Origin: Eggerthella sinensis
Lineage (GTDB): Bacteria; Actinomycetota; Coriobacteriia; Coriobacteriales; Eggerthellaceae
Direction of reading: 5' to 3'
Assembly (NCBI RefSeq): GCF_003339815.1
Contig: NZ_PPTT01000021.1
Location: 1 to 64,000, forward strand
DNA length: 64,000 bases
Within the stretch, counting starts at the first letter, position 1. Each line of letters starts with the position of its first letter. The translations under genes and the position numbers were made by a program. The notes under the pieces are model-generated. The model searched no databases, had not been told where the DNA came from, and worked only from the letters and a program-made list of their open reading frames with translations. Of the stretch, positions 17,694-25,896 are shown piece after piece.

Positions 17694-20429
17694 ATGGAGA
17701 ACGACTTCAACGAGGCTGCGGGCGGCATCACCCGCCGCACCTTCGTCAAAGGGGGCGCGGCCGTGGCCGCCGTGGGCGCGACCGGCGCGCTGGCGGGATG
17801 CACGGCTCCGCAGGCTCAGAACGCGGCCGAGGAAGGCGCGAAGCCCGCGCAGGACGAGGGCGTGTGGCTGCCCTCGCAGTGCAACATGTGCTTCAACGCG
17901 TGCAGCATCCTCGGACACGTGGTGGACGGCAAGCTCGTGGAAATCAAGGGCGACGACCGCAGCCCGGCCGGATGGGGCCACCTGTGCGGCAAGGGCACGG
18001 CCGGCATCATGCAGCTCTACGACGAGAACCGCATCACGAAGCCGATGAAGCGCACGAACCCCGAGAAGGGCGTCGGCATCGATCCGGGCTGGGAGGAGAT
18101 CAGCTGGGACGAGGCCTACGACCTCATCTTGGAGAAGCTGGCCGAGCAGCAGGAAAAGAAGAAGCCCGTCATCGTGTTCGCGCTCATCACGAGCATCATC
18201 TCGTGGATCGACTCCATGAACTGGCTGGGCAGCACCGGCAGCATGCCCATCCCGTTCAAGGCCGACATCTGCGGCGCGCCCACGCACCCCATCTCGTCGC
18301 TGCTCACCGGCTGCGGCAACGCGCTGCCCGACTACGGCAACTGCACGTACCTCATGCAGTTCGGCACGCAGGCCGGTGTGGCCACGCGCCATGGCACGAG
18401 CATCACGGCGAAGGTGTTCGCCGAGGCGCGCGCGAACGGCTGCAAGCTGGTGAACTTTGACCCGCACATGTCGGGCGCGGCCGAGAAGGCCGACGAGTGG
18501 GTGCCCATCCGTCCCGGCACCGACGCCGCCGTGGCGCTCGCGATGGCGAACCTGCTGGTGAACGAGTACGACCTGTACGACAAGGAGTTCCTCACCGACC
18601 GCACGAACGGCCCCTCGCTCGTGGACCCCGCGACGCAGCGCATCGTGCGCGACGCATCGAAGGGCAACAAGGCGCTGTACTGGGATCTGTCCGACAACAC
18701 GGCGAAGCCCTACGACGAGGCCGAGCAGCCCGCGCTCGAAGGCGACTTCGAGGTGGACGGCGTGGCCGTGCGCACGGCGTTCAGCATCTTCAAGGAGTCG
18801 ATTGCGGAATACACGCCCGAGTACGCCGAAAAAGTGTCCACCGTGCCCGCCGACACCACGCGCCGCCTGGCTAAGGAGTTCGGCGAGGCCGCCTGCATCG
18901 GCCAGACCGTCGAGGTGGACGGGCTCACCGTGCCGTACCGCCCCGCCGCCGTGGACACGTTCTCCGGCATCGCGCGCCACAAGCACGGCTTCATCACGCA
19001 CTGGGCCATTCTGCAGCTGAACACGCTCGTGGGCGCCACGTTCGCGCGCGGCGGCTATCTGGGCTACTACACGCGCAACCAGCACGGCTTCTACGAGGGC
19101 GACAAGGATCACGCCTGGGAGTTCACCATCTGGGAAGAGGACGGTCTCATCGAGGACCTCAACATGGCGCACGGGTGGCCGTCGAACGGCTCGCACTACC
19201 GGCACGTGCGCGAGGCCAGCTACACGCCCACGTCCGAGGCCATGGAGGAGCTGCAGCCGCTCACGATGGACCAGCACTTCGGCTACATCGCCCAGGTGCA
19301 GCCCGAGGTGTACGGCACCGAGCCGTCCGAGGTGGCGTTCTGCATGGCGTCGAACCCGCTGAAGAACTGGTGCAACCACGACTACCAGGCCAAGGTGCTC
19401 GAGTCGTTCGACTGGATTTTCGGCATGGACATCTACCTGAACGACTCGTCGTACTACTTCGACCTCATCATCCCCGAGCCGTGCTACCTCGAGCGCTACG
19501 ACCCGCTGCCGCTGTCGTTCAACAACCACCGCGTGCCCGGCCTGCCCGAGGTGCCCTACATCGTGGCCGGTCGCATGCCCATCGTGGAGGCGAAGGACAA
19601 CTGCCCCTCGGCGCTCGACACGTTCGGCGCGCTGGCGGCGAAGGCGGGCAAGACCGCGGAGTTCTCCGGGGCGCTCAACGAGTACTATCGCCTGGCCGAC
19701 GAGTACAAGCTTGACGGCAAGGAGCAGATCACGGCCGAGCGCGTGTGCGATGCGGCGCTCAAGTCGCTGGCGGGCGAGGACCGTGGCGTCGACTGGTTCC
19801 GCGAGAACGGCGTGCTGACGCGCGAGCGCACGGCCGAGGAGGTATACGTGTTCGCCGCCGGCATGAAGGGCCGCATCCCGCTGTACTTCGACTTCATGCT
19901 GGAAGCGAAGGAGAAGATCGAGGCCGAGGTGGAGAAGCTGGGCATCTACTGGGAGACGGACGACTACATCCCCCTGCCCGCATTCATGCCGTGCCTCGAC
20001 CACGAGGTGGAGGAAGAGGGCTTCGACCTGTTCCCCGTGTACTGGACGAACGCCATCAACACCGACACGTGGCAGGTGGAGAACGCCTGGATCAACGAGA
20101 TCAACGAGGCGGACGACACCACGTACTTCCTCGAGATCAACGCGGCCACCGGAGCGGCGAAGGGTATCAAGTCGGGCGACAAGGTGCGGCTGTCGAACCG
20201 CGACGGCGACGTCGTGGAGGGCGTGGCTGTGCTCACCGAGTTCGTGCATCCCGAGTGCGTCGCGTCGGTGGGCGGCCACCTCAATGCGAAGTCCGAGTAC
20301 CAGCCCATCGGCAAGACGAAGGGCACCGCGGTGAACCACCTCGTGCCCGCCGGCGATCCGAAGCGCATGGAGTACGTCGGGTCCGGCGTGGACCAGTGCG
20401 TGCGTTGCAAGCTTGAGAAGATTTCCTAA
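17694..20429 (+). CDS. Tat-exported molybdopterin oxidoreductase, catalytic subunit (DMSO reductase family)
   Basis: This 911-residue protein has a twin-arginine motif (TRRTFVK, residues 13-19) plus an AGC lipobox at Cys36, so it is a probable Tat lipoprotein. Cys63-x2-Cys66-x3-Cys70-x27-Cys98 binds a [4Fe-4S] cluster. Cys192 (KADICGAPTHPIS) is a candidate molybdenum ligand. The architecture resembles molybdenum-dependent dehydroxylases and related reductases of Eggerthella; substrate assignment is not possible from sequence. It follows the desulfurase and precedes a 4Fe-4S subunit by 24 bp, with no membrane anchor. The ATG at 17694 sits four bases after GGAGGAGGA. Confidence 0.9.
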   Translation: MENDFNEAAGGITRRTFVKGGAAVAAVGATGALAGCTAPQAQNAAEEGAKPAQDEGVWLPSQCNMCFNACSILGHVVDGKLVEIKGDDRSPAGWGHLCGKGTAGIMQLYDENRITKPMKRTNPEKGVGIDPGWEEISWDEAYDLILEKLAEQQEKKKPVIVFALITSIISWIDSMNWLGSTGSMPIPFKADICGAPTHPISSLLTGCGNALPDYGNCTYLMQFGTQAGVATRHGTSITAKVFAEARANGCKLVNFDPHMSGAAEKADEWVPIRPGTDAAVALAMANLLVNEYDLYDKEFLTDRTNGPSLVDPATQRIVRDASKGNKALYWDLSDNTAKPYDEAEQPALEGDFEVDGVAVRTAFSIFKESIAEYTPEYAEKVSTVPADTTRRLAKEFGEAACIGQTVEVDGLTVPYRPAAVDTFSGIARHKHGFITHWAILQLNTLVGATFARGGYLGYYTRNQHGFYEGDKDHAWEFTIWEEDGLIEDLNMAHGWPSNGSHYRHVREASYTPTSEAMEELQPLTMDQHFGYIAQVQPEVYGTEPSEVAFCMASNPLKNWCNHDYQAKVLESFDWIFGMDIYLNDSSYYFDLIIPEPCYLERYDPLPLSFNNHRVPGLPEVPYIVAGRMPIVEAKDNCPSALDTFGALAAKAGKTAEFSGALNEYYRLADEYKLDGKEQITAERVCDAALKSLAGEDRGVDWFRENGVLTRERTAEEVYVFAAGMKGRIPLYFDFMLEAKEKIEAEVEKLGIYWETDDYIPLPAFMPCLDHEVEEEGFDLFPVYWTNAINTDTWQVENAWINEINEADDTTYFLEINAATGAAKGIKSGDKVRLSNRDGDVVEGVAVLTEFVHPECVASVGGHLNAKSEYQPIGKTKGTAVNHLVPAGDPKRMEYVGSGVDQCVRCKLEKIS

Positions 20430-20453
20430 CCCCCGGAAAGGAGGATGAGTTTC

Positions 20454-21059
20454 ATGGCTTACGGATTCGTGATCGATCTGGAGAAATGCGTCGGGTGCCA
20501 CGGGTGCTCGGTGGCGTGCAAGGGCGCGAACGGCACGCCTCCGGGCGTGACCCGCTCCCGCGTGGAGCGCGGCACCGAAGGCGCCTACCCCCATGCGGTG
20601 CGCACCATCCGCCCGGTGCTGTGCATGATGTGCGAGAACCCGCCGTGCGTGGCGGTGTGCCCCCAAGAAGCCACCACCGTCCGCGAAGAGGACGGCATCG
20701 TGGTCATCGACAAGGAGAAGTGCATCGGCTGCAAGAGCTGCATGACCGTGTGCCCCTACGGCGCCCGCTACCTCGTGGAGAGCGAGCAAGGGTACTTCGG
20801 CGCCGACCTCAACGAGTACGAGAGCGTCGCGTACGAGAACATGCCGAAGATGACGGTGGACAAGTGCGACTTCTGCATCGAGCATGCCGGTGACGGAAAG
20901 CCCGACCCCGTGTGCGTGAAGGCGTGCATGGCCGAGGCGCGCATATTCGGCGACCTCGACGAGATGAAGAAGCTCGTGGCCGAGCGCGGCGGCGAGGCCT
21001 ACCTGCCCGACGAGGGCACGTCGCCCCGCGTGTTCTACCTGCCCACCATCACCGCGTAG
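20454..21059 (+). CDS. 4Fe-4S ferredoxin electron-transfer subunit
   Basis: This 201-residue DmsB/PsrB-type subunit partners the upstream molybdoenzyme. Four cluster motifs are visible: CVGCHGCSVAC near the N-terminus, CMMCENPPCVAVC, CIGCKSCMTVC, and CDFC...CVKAC. There is no Tat signal. I choose the ATG at 20454 because AAAGGAGG ends eight bases before it; an in-frame ATG at 20445 directly abuts the ribosome site. Confidence 0.93.
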   Translation: MAYGFVIDLEKCVGCHGCSVACKGANGTPPGVTRSRVERGTEGAYPHAVRTIRPVLCMMCENPPCVAVCPQEATTVREEDGIVVIDKEKCIGCKSCMTVCPYGARYLVESEQGYFGADLNEYESVAYENMPKMTVDKCDFCIEHAGDGKPDPVCVKACMAEARIFGDLDEMKKLVAERGGEAYLPDEGTSPRVFYLPTITA

Positions 21060-21066
21060 CGCTGCG

Positions 21067-21100
21067 GCCGGCATCCGGGAGTTCGCACCCGGACGCCGGC
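21067..21100 (+). terminator. Stem-loop after the second molybdenum operon
   Basis: GCCGGC-A-TCCGGG pairs with CCCGGA-C-GCCGGC around an eight-base loop, eight bases after the ferredoxin stop codon. A T-tract is weak. It separates the operon from the mobBA promoter. Confidence 0.55.
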
Positions 21101-21133
21101 CTCGTTCGTCCCCTGCGTTCGGGCGGCTCATGC

Positions 21134-21139
21134 TATACT
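21134..21139 (+). promoter_or_regulatory. Predicted -10 element of the mobBA gene
   Basis: TATACT lies 26 bases before the mobBA start codon. No good -35 is seen. The same hexamer recurs before several genes of this window (28074, 51451, 54110). Confidence 0.4.
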
Positions 21140-21164
21140 GGTGCGCCGGAAAGGACGCGTGAAC

Positions 21165-22499
21165 ATGGTCAATATTCCCAGCCCCGCCCTGGCTATCGTC
21201 GGGCGGCACAATTCAGGTAAAACGACGCTCATCGAGCAGCTCATCGCTGCGTTGGTGGAGCGCGGCCACGATGTGGGCAGCGTGAAGCACCACAGCCATG
21301 TGGGCTTCGACATCGACTACCCCGGGAAGGACTCGTACCGCCATCGCGCGGCCGGCGCGAGCGAGACGGTGATTGCCGCTCCGGGGCAGATGGCGCGCAT
21401 CAAAACGGTGGAGGGCGAAGCGGAGTGCGCCGACATCGTGCGCAGCATGCCCGGCCACGACGTGGTGGTGGTGGAGGGGTACCGCAAGAGCGGGCTGCCC
21501 ACCATCGAGATCATGCGCGCGGGCAACGATGCGGACGCCCGCGTGGCCGCCGTGTTCGCCGAGGGCGCGCGCTGCGGCTGGCCGTTGGGCACCGACTTCA
21601 CGCAGTTCACGCGCGGTACCGTGCCGCCGGCCGACGACGATGCGCGCGAGGCGCTGCGTCGCGCCGAGCAGCAGGCCGACGAGGCCGCGGGCGGGCACTT
21701 CAAGACGCAGCACCCCGACTACGCCGACATCTCGAACAAGCTGCCCACCTCGGACACGGTGGCCATCGTCACCGATATCGAGGAGGCGCGCCGCGCGGCC
21801 GAGCTGTACCATGTGCCCGCGTTCGCGCTCGACGACATCGCGGGGCTTGCCGACTTCGTGGAGCAGCACTACGTGCGCCCGCGCGTCACCGTGGTGATTC
21901 AGGCCGGCGGCGAGAGCCGGCGCATGGGGCAGAGCAAGGCGACGGTGCCCTTCGCGGGCCGTCCGCTCATCTGCCGCCTTGTGGAGCGTCTGGGGCCGGT
22001 GGCCGACGACCTCGTCATCACGACGAACGAGCCGGAGAACCTGGCGTTTCTGCACGGCGAGTTCCCGCAGTACCGCATTCAGCTCGTGTGCGACGCGTTC
22101 AACGTGCGCGGCGCGCTGCCGGGGCTGTACACGGCGCTGCAGGCGGCGCGCAACCCCTACGTGGCCGTGGTGGCGTGCGACATGGTGTTCGCCTCCGCGT
22201 CGCTCGTGGTGGCCGAGGCGCTGGCCATGAACGAGTCGGGCGCCGACGTGGTGGTGCCCGTCAACAAGCACGGCTTCGAGCCGTTCCATGCGATGTACCG
22301 CCGCATGGGCTGCCTGCCCGCCGTGCGCGCCGCGCTCGACCGCGGCGAGAAGCGCGCGCAGGGATTCTTCGCGGACGTGAACGTGTGCGAGTTCCCGCAA
22401 GAGCGCGTGTTGGAGGCCGAGCCTATGGGCGGCTGCTTCATCAACGCGAACACGCCCGAGGAGCTGAACGCCCTTGAGGAGACGTTCCTCGCGAAGTAG
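21165..22499 (+). CDS. MobB-MobA fusion, molybdenum cofactor guanylylation
   Basis: This 444-residue protein joins two molybdenum-cofactor functions. The N-terminal half is MobB-like: a P-loop GRHNSGKTT (residues 13-21), then VVVVEGYRKSGLP. The C-terminal half (from about residue 240) is MobA-like, with the nucleotidyltransferase motif IQAGGESRRMGQSKA, and attaches GMP to molybdopterin. A middle segment of about 70 residues links them. It lies just after a molybdenum enzyme operon and supplies the bis-MGD cofactor to it and probably to others in the genome. Confidence 0.9.
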   Translation: MVNIPSPALAIVGRHNSGKTTLIEQLIAALVERGHDVGSVKHHSHVGFDIDYPGKDSYRHRAAGASETVIAAPGQMARIKTVEGEAECADIVRSMPGHDVVVVEGYRKSGLPTIEIMRAGNDADARVAAVFAEGARCGWPLGTDFTQFTRGTVPPADDDAREALRRAEQQADEAAGGHFKTQHPDYADISNKLPTSDTVAIVTDIEEARRAAELYHVPAFALDDIAGLADFVEQHYVRPRVTVVIQAGGESRRMGQSKATVPFAGRPLICRLVERLGPVADDLVITTNEPENLAFLHGEFPQYRIQLVCDAFNVRGALPGLYTALQAARNPYVAVVACDMVFASASLVVAEALAMNESGADVVVPVNKHGFEPFHAMYRRMGCLPAVRAALDRGEKRAQGFFADVNVCEFPQERVLEAEPMGGCFINANTPEELNALEETFLAK

Positions 22500-22535
22500 G
22501 GTGCATCGAAGGGGAAGACGAGACGAGGGAATCGG

Positions 22536-23681
22536 ATGCCGAACCTGATCGACATAGTGGAAGTGGCCGAGGCGCTTGAGTCGAGGGCCGTGTACTTGGC
22601 GAGCGACCGCTGCGTGGTGGTGCGCAACCGCCACGCATCGTGCGCGAAATGCGCGGACGCGTGCCCGTCGGGCGCCGTGTTCGCCGCGAACAACGTGCTG
22701 GAGCTCGATCCCGAGCAGTGCGTGGCGTGCGGCGCGTGCACGACGGTGTGCCCGGTGGAGGCGCTCATCCCGCTGCGGCCGCTCGACGAGGACCTCGCGT
22801 CGAGCGTGGCCGAGAGCGTGGTTGCCACCGGTGGCGCGGCCGTGTTCGCGTGCGCGCGCATCGCCTCGAAACGCACCGCCGACCCCACGATGTTCACGGA
22901 AGTGCCCTGCCTCGCCCGCATGGAGGAGAGCGTGCTGCTGGGGCTTGCGGCGCGCGGCGTGGATGACCTGCTGCTGGTGGACGGCACGTGCGCCACGTGC
23001 AAGTTCCGCGCGAACGTGCCGGGCATCGACGCGACGGTGGCCTCGGCGAACGACCTCATGGCCGCCATGGGCTCCGACGTGCGCGTGGAGCGCTCGTCGG
23101 CGTTCCCCGACGAGCTGCTGCTCGAGGACAAGCGCACGCTGCTGGGCGAGTCGCGCCGCGGCTTCTTCACGAGCGCGCGGACGCGGGCGAAGGACGCGGC
23201 CGGCAAGACGGCCGAGGTCATGGTGTTCAAGCACGACGACGCCGCGCCGTCGCTGCGCGAGCGGCTGCGCATGTCCGATTCCGGCACGCTGCCGCAGTTC
23301 AACCCGCAGCGGCGCATGCTCGTGCTCGACGCGATGGACCGCCTCGGCGCGCCCGTCGTGCCCGAGATCGACACGCGCCTGTTCGGATCGGTGTCCATCG
23401 ACACGGACGCGTGCAGCTCGTGCAACATGTGCACGGTGTTCTGCCCGACGGGCGCGCTGCGCAAGAGCGAGCTCGTCCCCGAGGAGGGCGAGGGCAGCTT
23501 CCTCGAGTTCTCCGTGGCCGACTGCGTGCAGTGCAACCTGTGCGCCGACGCGTGCCTCAAGAACTGCCTGACCGTGAACTCCGTCGTATCCACCGACGAG
23601 CTGTTCGACTTCGAGCCGCGCCTCATCCATCTGCCGAATCCGCCTGCGCGACCGGGCATTCTGTCGAGCCTCAAGCGGTAG
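22536..23681 (+). CDS. Polyferredoxin with four 4Fe-4S motifs
   Basis: This 381-residue soluble protein has cysteine sets at CAKCADACPSG and CVACGACTTVCPVEA near the N-terminus, and CSSCNMCTVFCPTG with CVQCNLCADAC near the C-terminus. Between them, a segment with VPCLARM and TCATCKF loosely recalls the hydrogenase/heterodisulfide-reductase MvhD electron-bifurcation domain, but this is only a resemblance. No signal peptide or membrane segment is seen, so it is cytoplasmic. It sits 36 bp after mobBA and may feed electrons to maturation or to a redox enzyme elsewhere. Confidence 0.8.
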   Translation: MPNLIDIVEVAEALESRAVYLASDRCVVVRNRHASCAKCADACPSGAVFAANNVLELDPEQCVACGACTTVCPVEALIPLRPLDEDLASSVAESVVATGGAAVFACARIASKRTADPTMFTEVPCLARMEESVLLGLAARGVDDLLLVDGTCATCKFRANVPGIDATVASANDLMAAMGSDVRVERSSAFPDELLLEDKRTLLGESRRGFFTSARTRAKDAAGKTAEVMVFKHDDAAPSLRERLRMSDSGTLPQFNPQRRMLVLDAMDRLGAPVVPEIDTRLFGSVSIDTDACSSCNMCTVFCPTGALRKSELVPEEGEGSFLEFSVADCVQCNLCADACLKNCLTVNSVVSTDELFDFEPRLIHLPNPPARPGILSSLKR

Positions 23682-23807
23682 GCGGGACGCGCCTGCGCGT
23701 GGAGATCGTGTCGATGGCCGAACTGTATCTATCTTTGTTACAGCAACTGCGGTATAACGGGAGTGAACAAAGAGCGACACGGCGCAAGCCGTAGACGGAG
23801 CGATACT

Positions 23808-24275
23808 ATGAACAGCGATTTCATCGTGGCGGTGCACGCGCTGGTGTTCCTGAACCACAAAGCGAACGAGACGGTGTCGAGCGAAGCTCTGGCCGAGAAC
23901 ATCTGCACGAACGCCGCGCGCGTGCGCAAGGTGATGGCGCCGCTCAAGCGCGCCGGGTTCGTGACGACGCGCGAGGGCAACGTGGGAGGCTACCGGTTCG
24001 CCGGCGACGCGGCCGCAATCAACCTGCGCACCGTGGCCGACATCCTGGACATTCGGTTCGTGCAGTCGAACTGGCACAGCGGCAACATCGACATGGAGTG
24101 CCTCATCGCCTCGGGTATGGCGGCCATCATGGACGACATCTTCCTCGACCTGGATGCGCGCTGTCGCGAGCGCCTCGAGCAGATCGCCATTGCCGACATC
24201 GATCATCGCATCTTCGGCCCCGGCGGCGTTGCCGAGCTCGAAGAGCAGCTGGCCCTTGCCGGCGCGACCGGCTAG
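23808..24275 (+). CDS. Rrf2-family transcriptional regulator
   Basis: This 155-residue winged-helix protein starts with SDFIVAVHALVFLNHKAN and a recognition helix around VRKVMAPLKRAGFV, followed by TREGNVGGYRF, the classic Rrf2 wing. Only one central cysteine is evident (Cys near ECLIASG), so it does not carry the three-cysteine cluster of IscR-type members; it is closer to the YwnA type. I use the ATG at 23808 with a GGAG-like site. The next gene (CcdA-thioredoxin) follows within 10 bp. Confidence 0.85.
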   Translation: MNSDFIVAVHALVFLNHKANETVSSEALAENICTNAARVRKVMAPLKRAGFVTTREGNVGGYRFAGDAAAINLRTVADILDIRFVQSNWHSGNIDMECLIASGMAAIMDDIFLDLDARCRERLEQIAIADIDHRIFGPGGVAELEEQLALAGATG

Positions 24276-24284
24276 GGGGCTGCC

Positions 24285-25610
24285 ATGGGTTTCTCCCTCG
24301 AATCGAGCATCCCGGCGCTCACCGTGTTCGTGCAGGGCCTGCTCAGCTTCTTCTCGCCCTGCGTGCTGCCGCTCATCCCGCTCTACATAGGCTACCTGGC
24401 CGGCGGTGCGGCGAAGACGAACGACGACGGCACCATCGAGTACCCGCGCAAGAAAGTGTTCGTGAACACGCTGTTCTTCGTGATCGGCGTGAGCTTCGCG
24501 TTCTTCCTGCTGGGCTTCGGCTTCACGGCGCTCGGGCAGTTCTTTACGGGCAATCAGCGCGTGTTCTCGATCATCGCCGGTGTCATCATGGTGGCGTTCG
24601 GCCTGTACATGCTAGGCGTGTTCGGCAAGACGAAGCTGGTGGAGAAGGAGCATCGTCTGCCGTTTCAGCTGGGCCGCTTCGCGATGAACCCCCTCGTGGC
24701 GCTCGTGCTGGGCTTCACGTTCAGCTTCGCGTGGACGCCGTGCGTGGGTCCGGTGCTGGCAAGCGTGCTGCTCATGGCGTCGTCGAGCGCGTCGGCTGCG
24801 GCGGGCTTCGGCCTCGTGGCCGTGTACACGCTGGGCTTCGTGCTGCCGTTTCTGGCGGTGGGCCTGTTCACGGGCGAGGTGCTGCGGTTCTTCCGCACGC
24901 ACGGCAACGTGGTGAAGTACACGGTGAAGGTGGGCGGCGCGCTGCTCATCGTCATGGGCATCATGACCGTCACCGGATGGATGAACGGCGTGACGAGCTA
25001 CCTGTCGTCGTTCGGCGCGGCGCCGAGTGCGCAGGAGCAGCCGGCGGACACGGGCACGGACGCGGGTGCGGACGGCGGCGCTGAGGGCGATGCGGCGGGC
25101 GCGAGCGGGTCGGGTGGATCGGGCGGGGCTTCGGGCGCGGCCGATTTGGAGGCGGCTCCGCTGGTCGACTTCAAGATGGTCGATCAGCACGGCGAAGAGC
25201 ACTCGCTTGACGAGTACCGCGGCAAGACGATCTTCCTCAACTTCTTCGCAACCTGGTGCGGCCCCTGCAAGATGGAGATTCCCGACATCGAGAAGCTGTA
25301 CACGGACAACGGCGGCAACGCCGAGGACCTCGTGGTGCTGGGCGTGGCGAACCCGAAGACCGACGAGCATCCCAACAACAATGACGTGACCGTGGACGAG
25401 GTGAAGGCGTTCATCGACGAGCAGGGCATCACGTACCCCGTGCTCATGGACACGTCGGGCACCATGTTCTCGGGTTACCGCATCATGTCGTTCCCCACGA
25501 CGTTCATGATCGACAAGGACGGCAACCTGTTCGGCTACGTGAGCGGCATGCTTACCTCCGACATGATGAGCAGCATCGTCGAGCAAACGATGACCGGCGA
25601 GCGAACGTAG
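24285..25610 (+). CDS. CcdA-type thiol transporter fused to a TlpA-like thioredoxin
   Basis: This 441-residue fusion carries reducing power across the membrane. The first ~240 residues hold six predicted membrane helices with the CcdA/DsbD cysteines (FSPCVLPL and WTPCVGPV). A Gly/Ala/Ser-rich linker follows, then an extracytoplasmic thioredoxin domain with the active site WCGPC in NFFATWCGPCKMEIPDIE. It can supply electrons for cytochrome c maturation or for reducing exported enzymes. It directly follows an Rrf2 gene, suggesting redox control. Confidence 0.9.
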   Translation: MGFSLESSIPALTVFVQGLLSFFSPCVLPLIPLYIGYLAGGAAKTNDDGTIEYPRKKVFVNTLFFVIGVSFAFFLLGFGFTALGQFFTGNQRVFSIIAGVIMVAFGLYMLGVFGKTKLVEKEHRLPFQLGRFAMNPLVALVLGFTFSFAWTPCVGPVLASVLLMASSSASAAAGFGLVAVYTLGFVLPFLAVGLFTGEVLRFFRTHGNVVKYTVKVGGALLIVMGIMTVTGWMNGVTSYLSSFGAAPSAQEQPADTGTDAGADGGAEGDAAGASGSGGSGGASGAADLEAAPLVDFKMVDQHGEEHSLDEYRGKTIFLNFFATWCGPCKMEIPDIEKLYTDNGGNAEDLVVLGVANPKTDEHPNNNDVTVDEVKAFIDEQGITYPVLMDTSGTMFSGYRIMSFPTTFMIDKDGNLFGYVSGMLTSDMMSSIVEQTMTGERT

Positions 25611-25649
25611 GACGCGCGGAGCACGTTCAACGTGGCAAATGAGAACGAA

Positions 25650-25665
25650 TGTTTCACGTGAAACA
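25650..25665 (+). other. parS-like ParB-binding site
   Basis: TGTTTCACGTGAAACA is a perfect 16-bp palindrome matching the consensus parS site bound by chromosomal ParB in many bacteria. The palindrome extends to 18 bp when the flanking A and T (25649, 25666) are included. ParB spreading from such sites organises the origin region for segregation. It lies in the gap after the CcdA gene, 24 kb from dnaX-recR. No parAB is in this window. Confidence 0.85.
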
Positions 25666-25673
25666 TGCGGGAG

Positions 25674-25702
25674 GAAGGCAGCCGGGGCTGCCTTCTTTTT
25701 TG
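25674..25702 (+). terminator. Rho-independent terminator after the CcdA-thioredoxin gene
   Basis: A 10-bp perfect stem (GAAGGCAGCC and its complement) with a two-base loop is followed by six Ts. It starts nine bases after the parS-like palindrome. Confidence 0.85.
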
Positions 25703-25829
25703 TTTCCCGCCCTCCCTCTTGCGCCGGCTGGGCGTTGTGTGGGCTGCACGTCTCACCGCCGGCGCAAGAGGAGGAAACGGGTCATCCTCCCATTCTCCCC
25801 GTCCTCCTCCCATCCTCCCCAAATTCTTA

Positions 25830-25844
25830 CTTTACAGCGTAAAG
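25830..25844 (+). promoter_or_regulatory. Operator-like inverted repeat 1 before the flavoprotein operon
   Basis: CTTTAC-AGC-GTAAAG is a perfect 6-bp inverted repeat with a 3-bp centre. An identical arrangement follows 33 bp downstream (25863-25877), about three helical turns away, on the same face. Likely sites for a dimeric regulator of the operon starting at 25897; the regulator is unknown. Confidence 0.55.
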
Positions 25845-25862
25845 AAAATGTCTTACCCTGTG

Positions 25863-25877
25863 CTTTACATTGTAAAG
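25863..25877 (+). promoter_or_regulatory. Operator-like inverted repeat 2 before the flavoprotein operon
   Basis: CTTTAC-ATT-GTAAAG matches repeat 1 except for the centre and lies only 19 bp before the start codon, just upstream of its ribosome site, so occupation would probably block transcription or its start. Confidence 0.55.
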
Positions 25878-25896
25878 TTCGTGAAGGAGGAGGACT

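Noticed and set aside
17694-20429. Naming this protein as dopamine dehydroxylase and reading its activity-determining residue
   Set aside because: I could not establish a reliable alignment to the characterised enzyme, so no residue-level claim is justified.
17670-21209. Large minus-strand open frame opposite the molybdenum enzyme gene
   Set aside because: It shows the Arg/His/Val bias of shadow frames, and its plus-strand counterpart has clear cofactor motifs.
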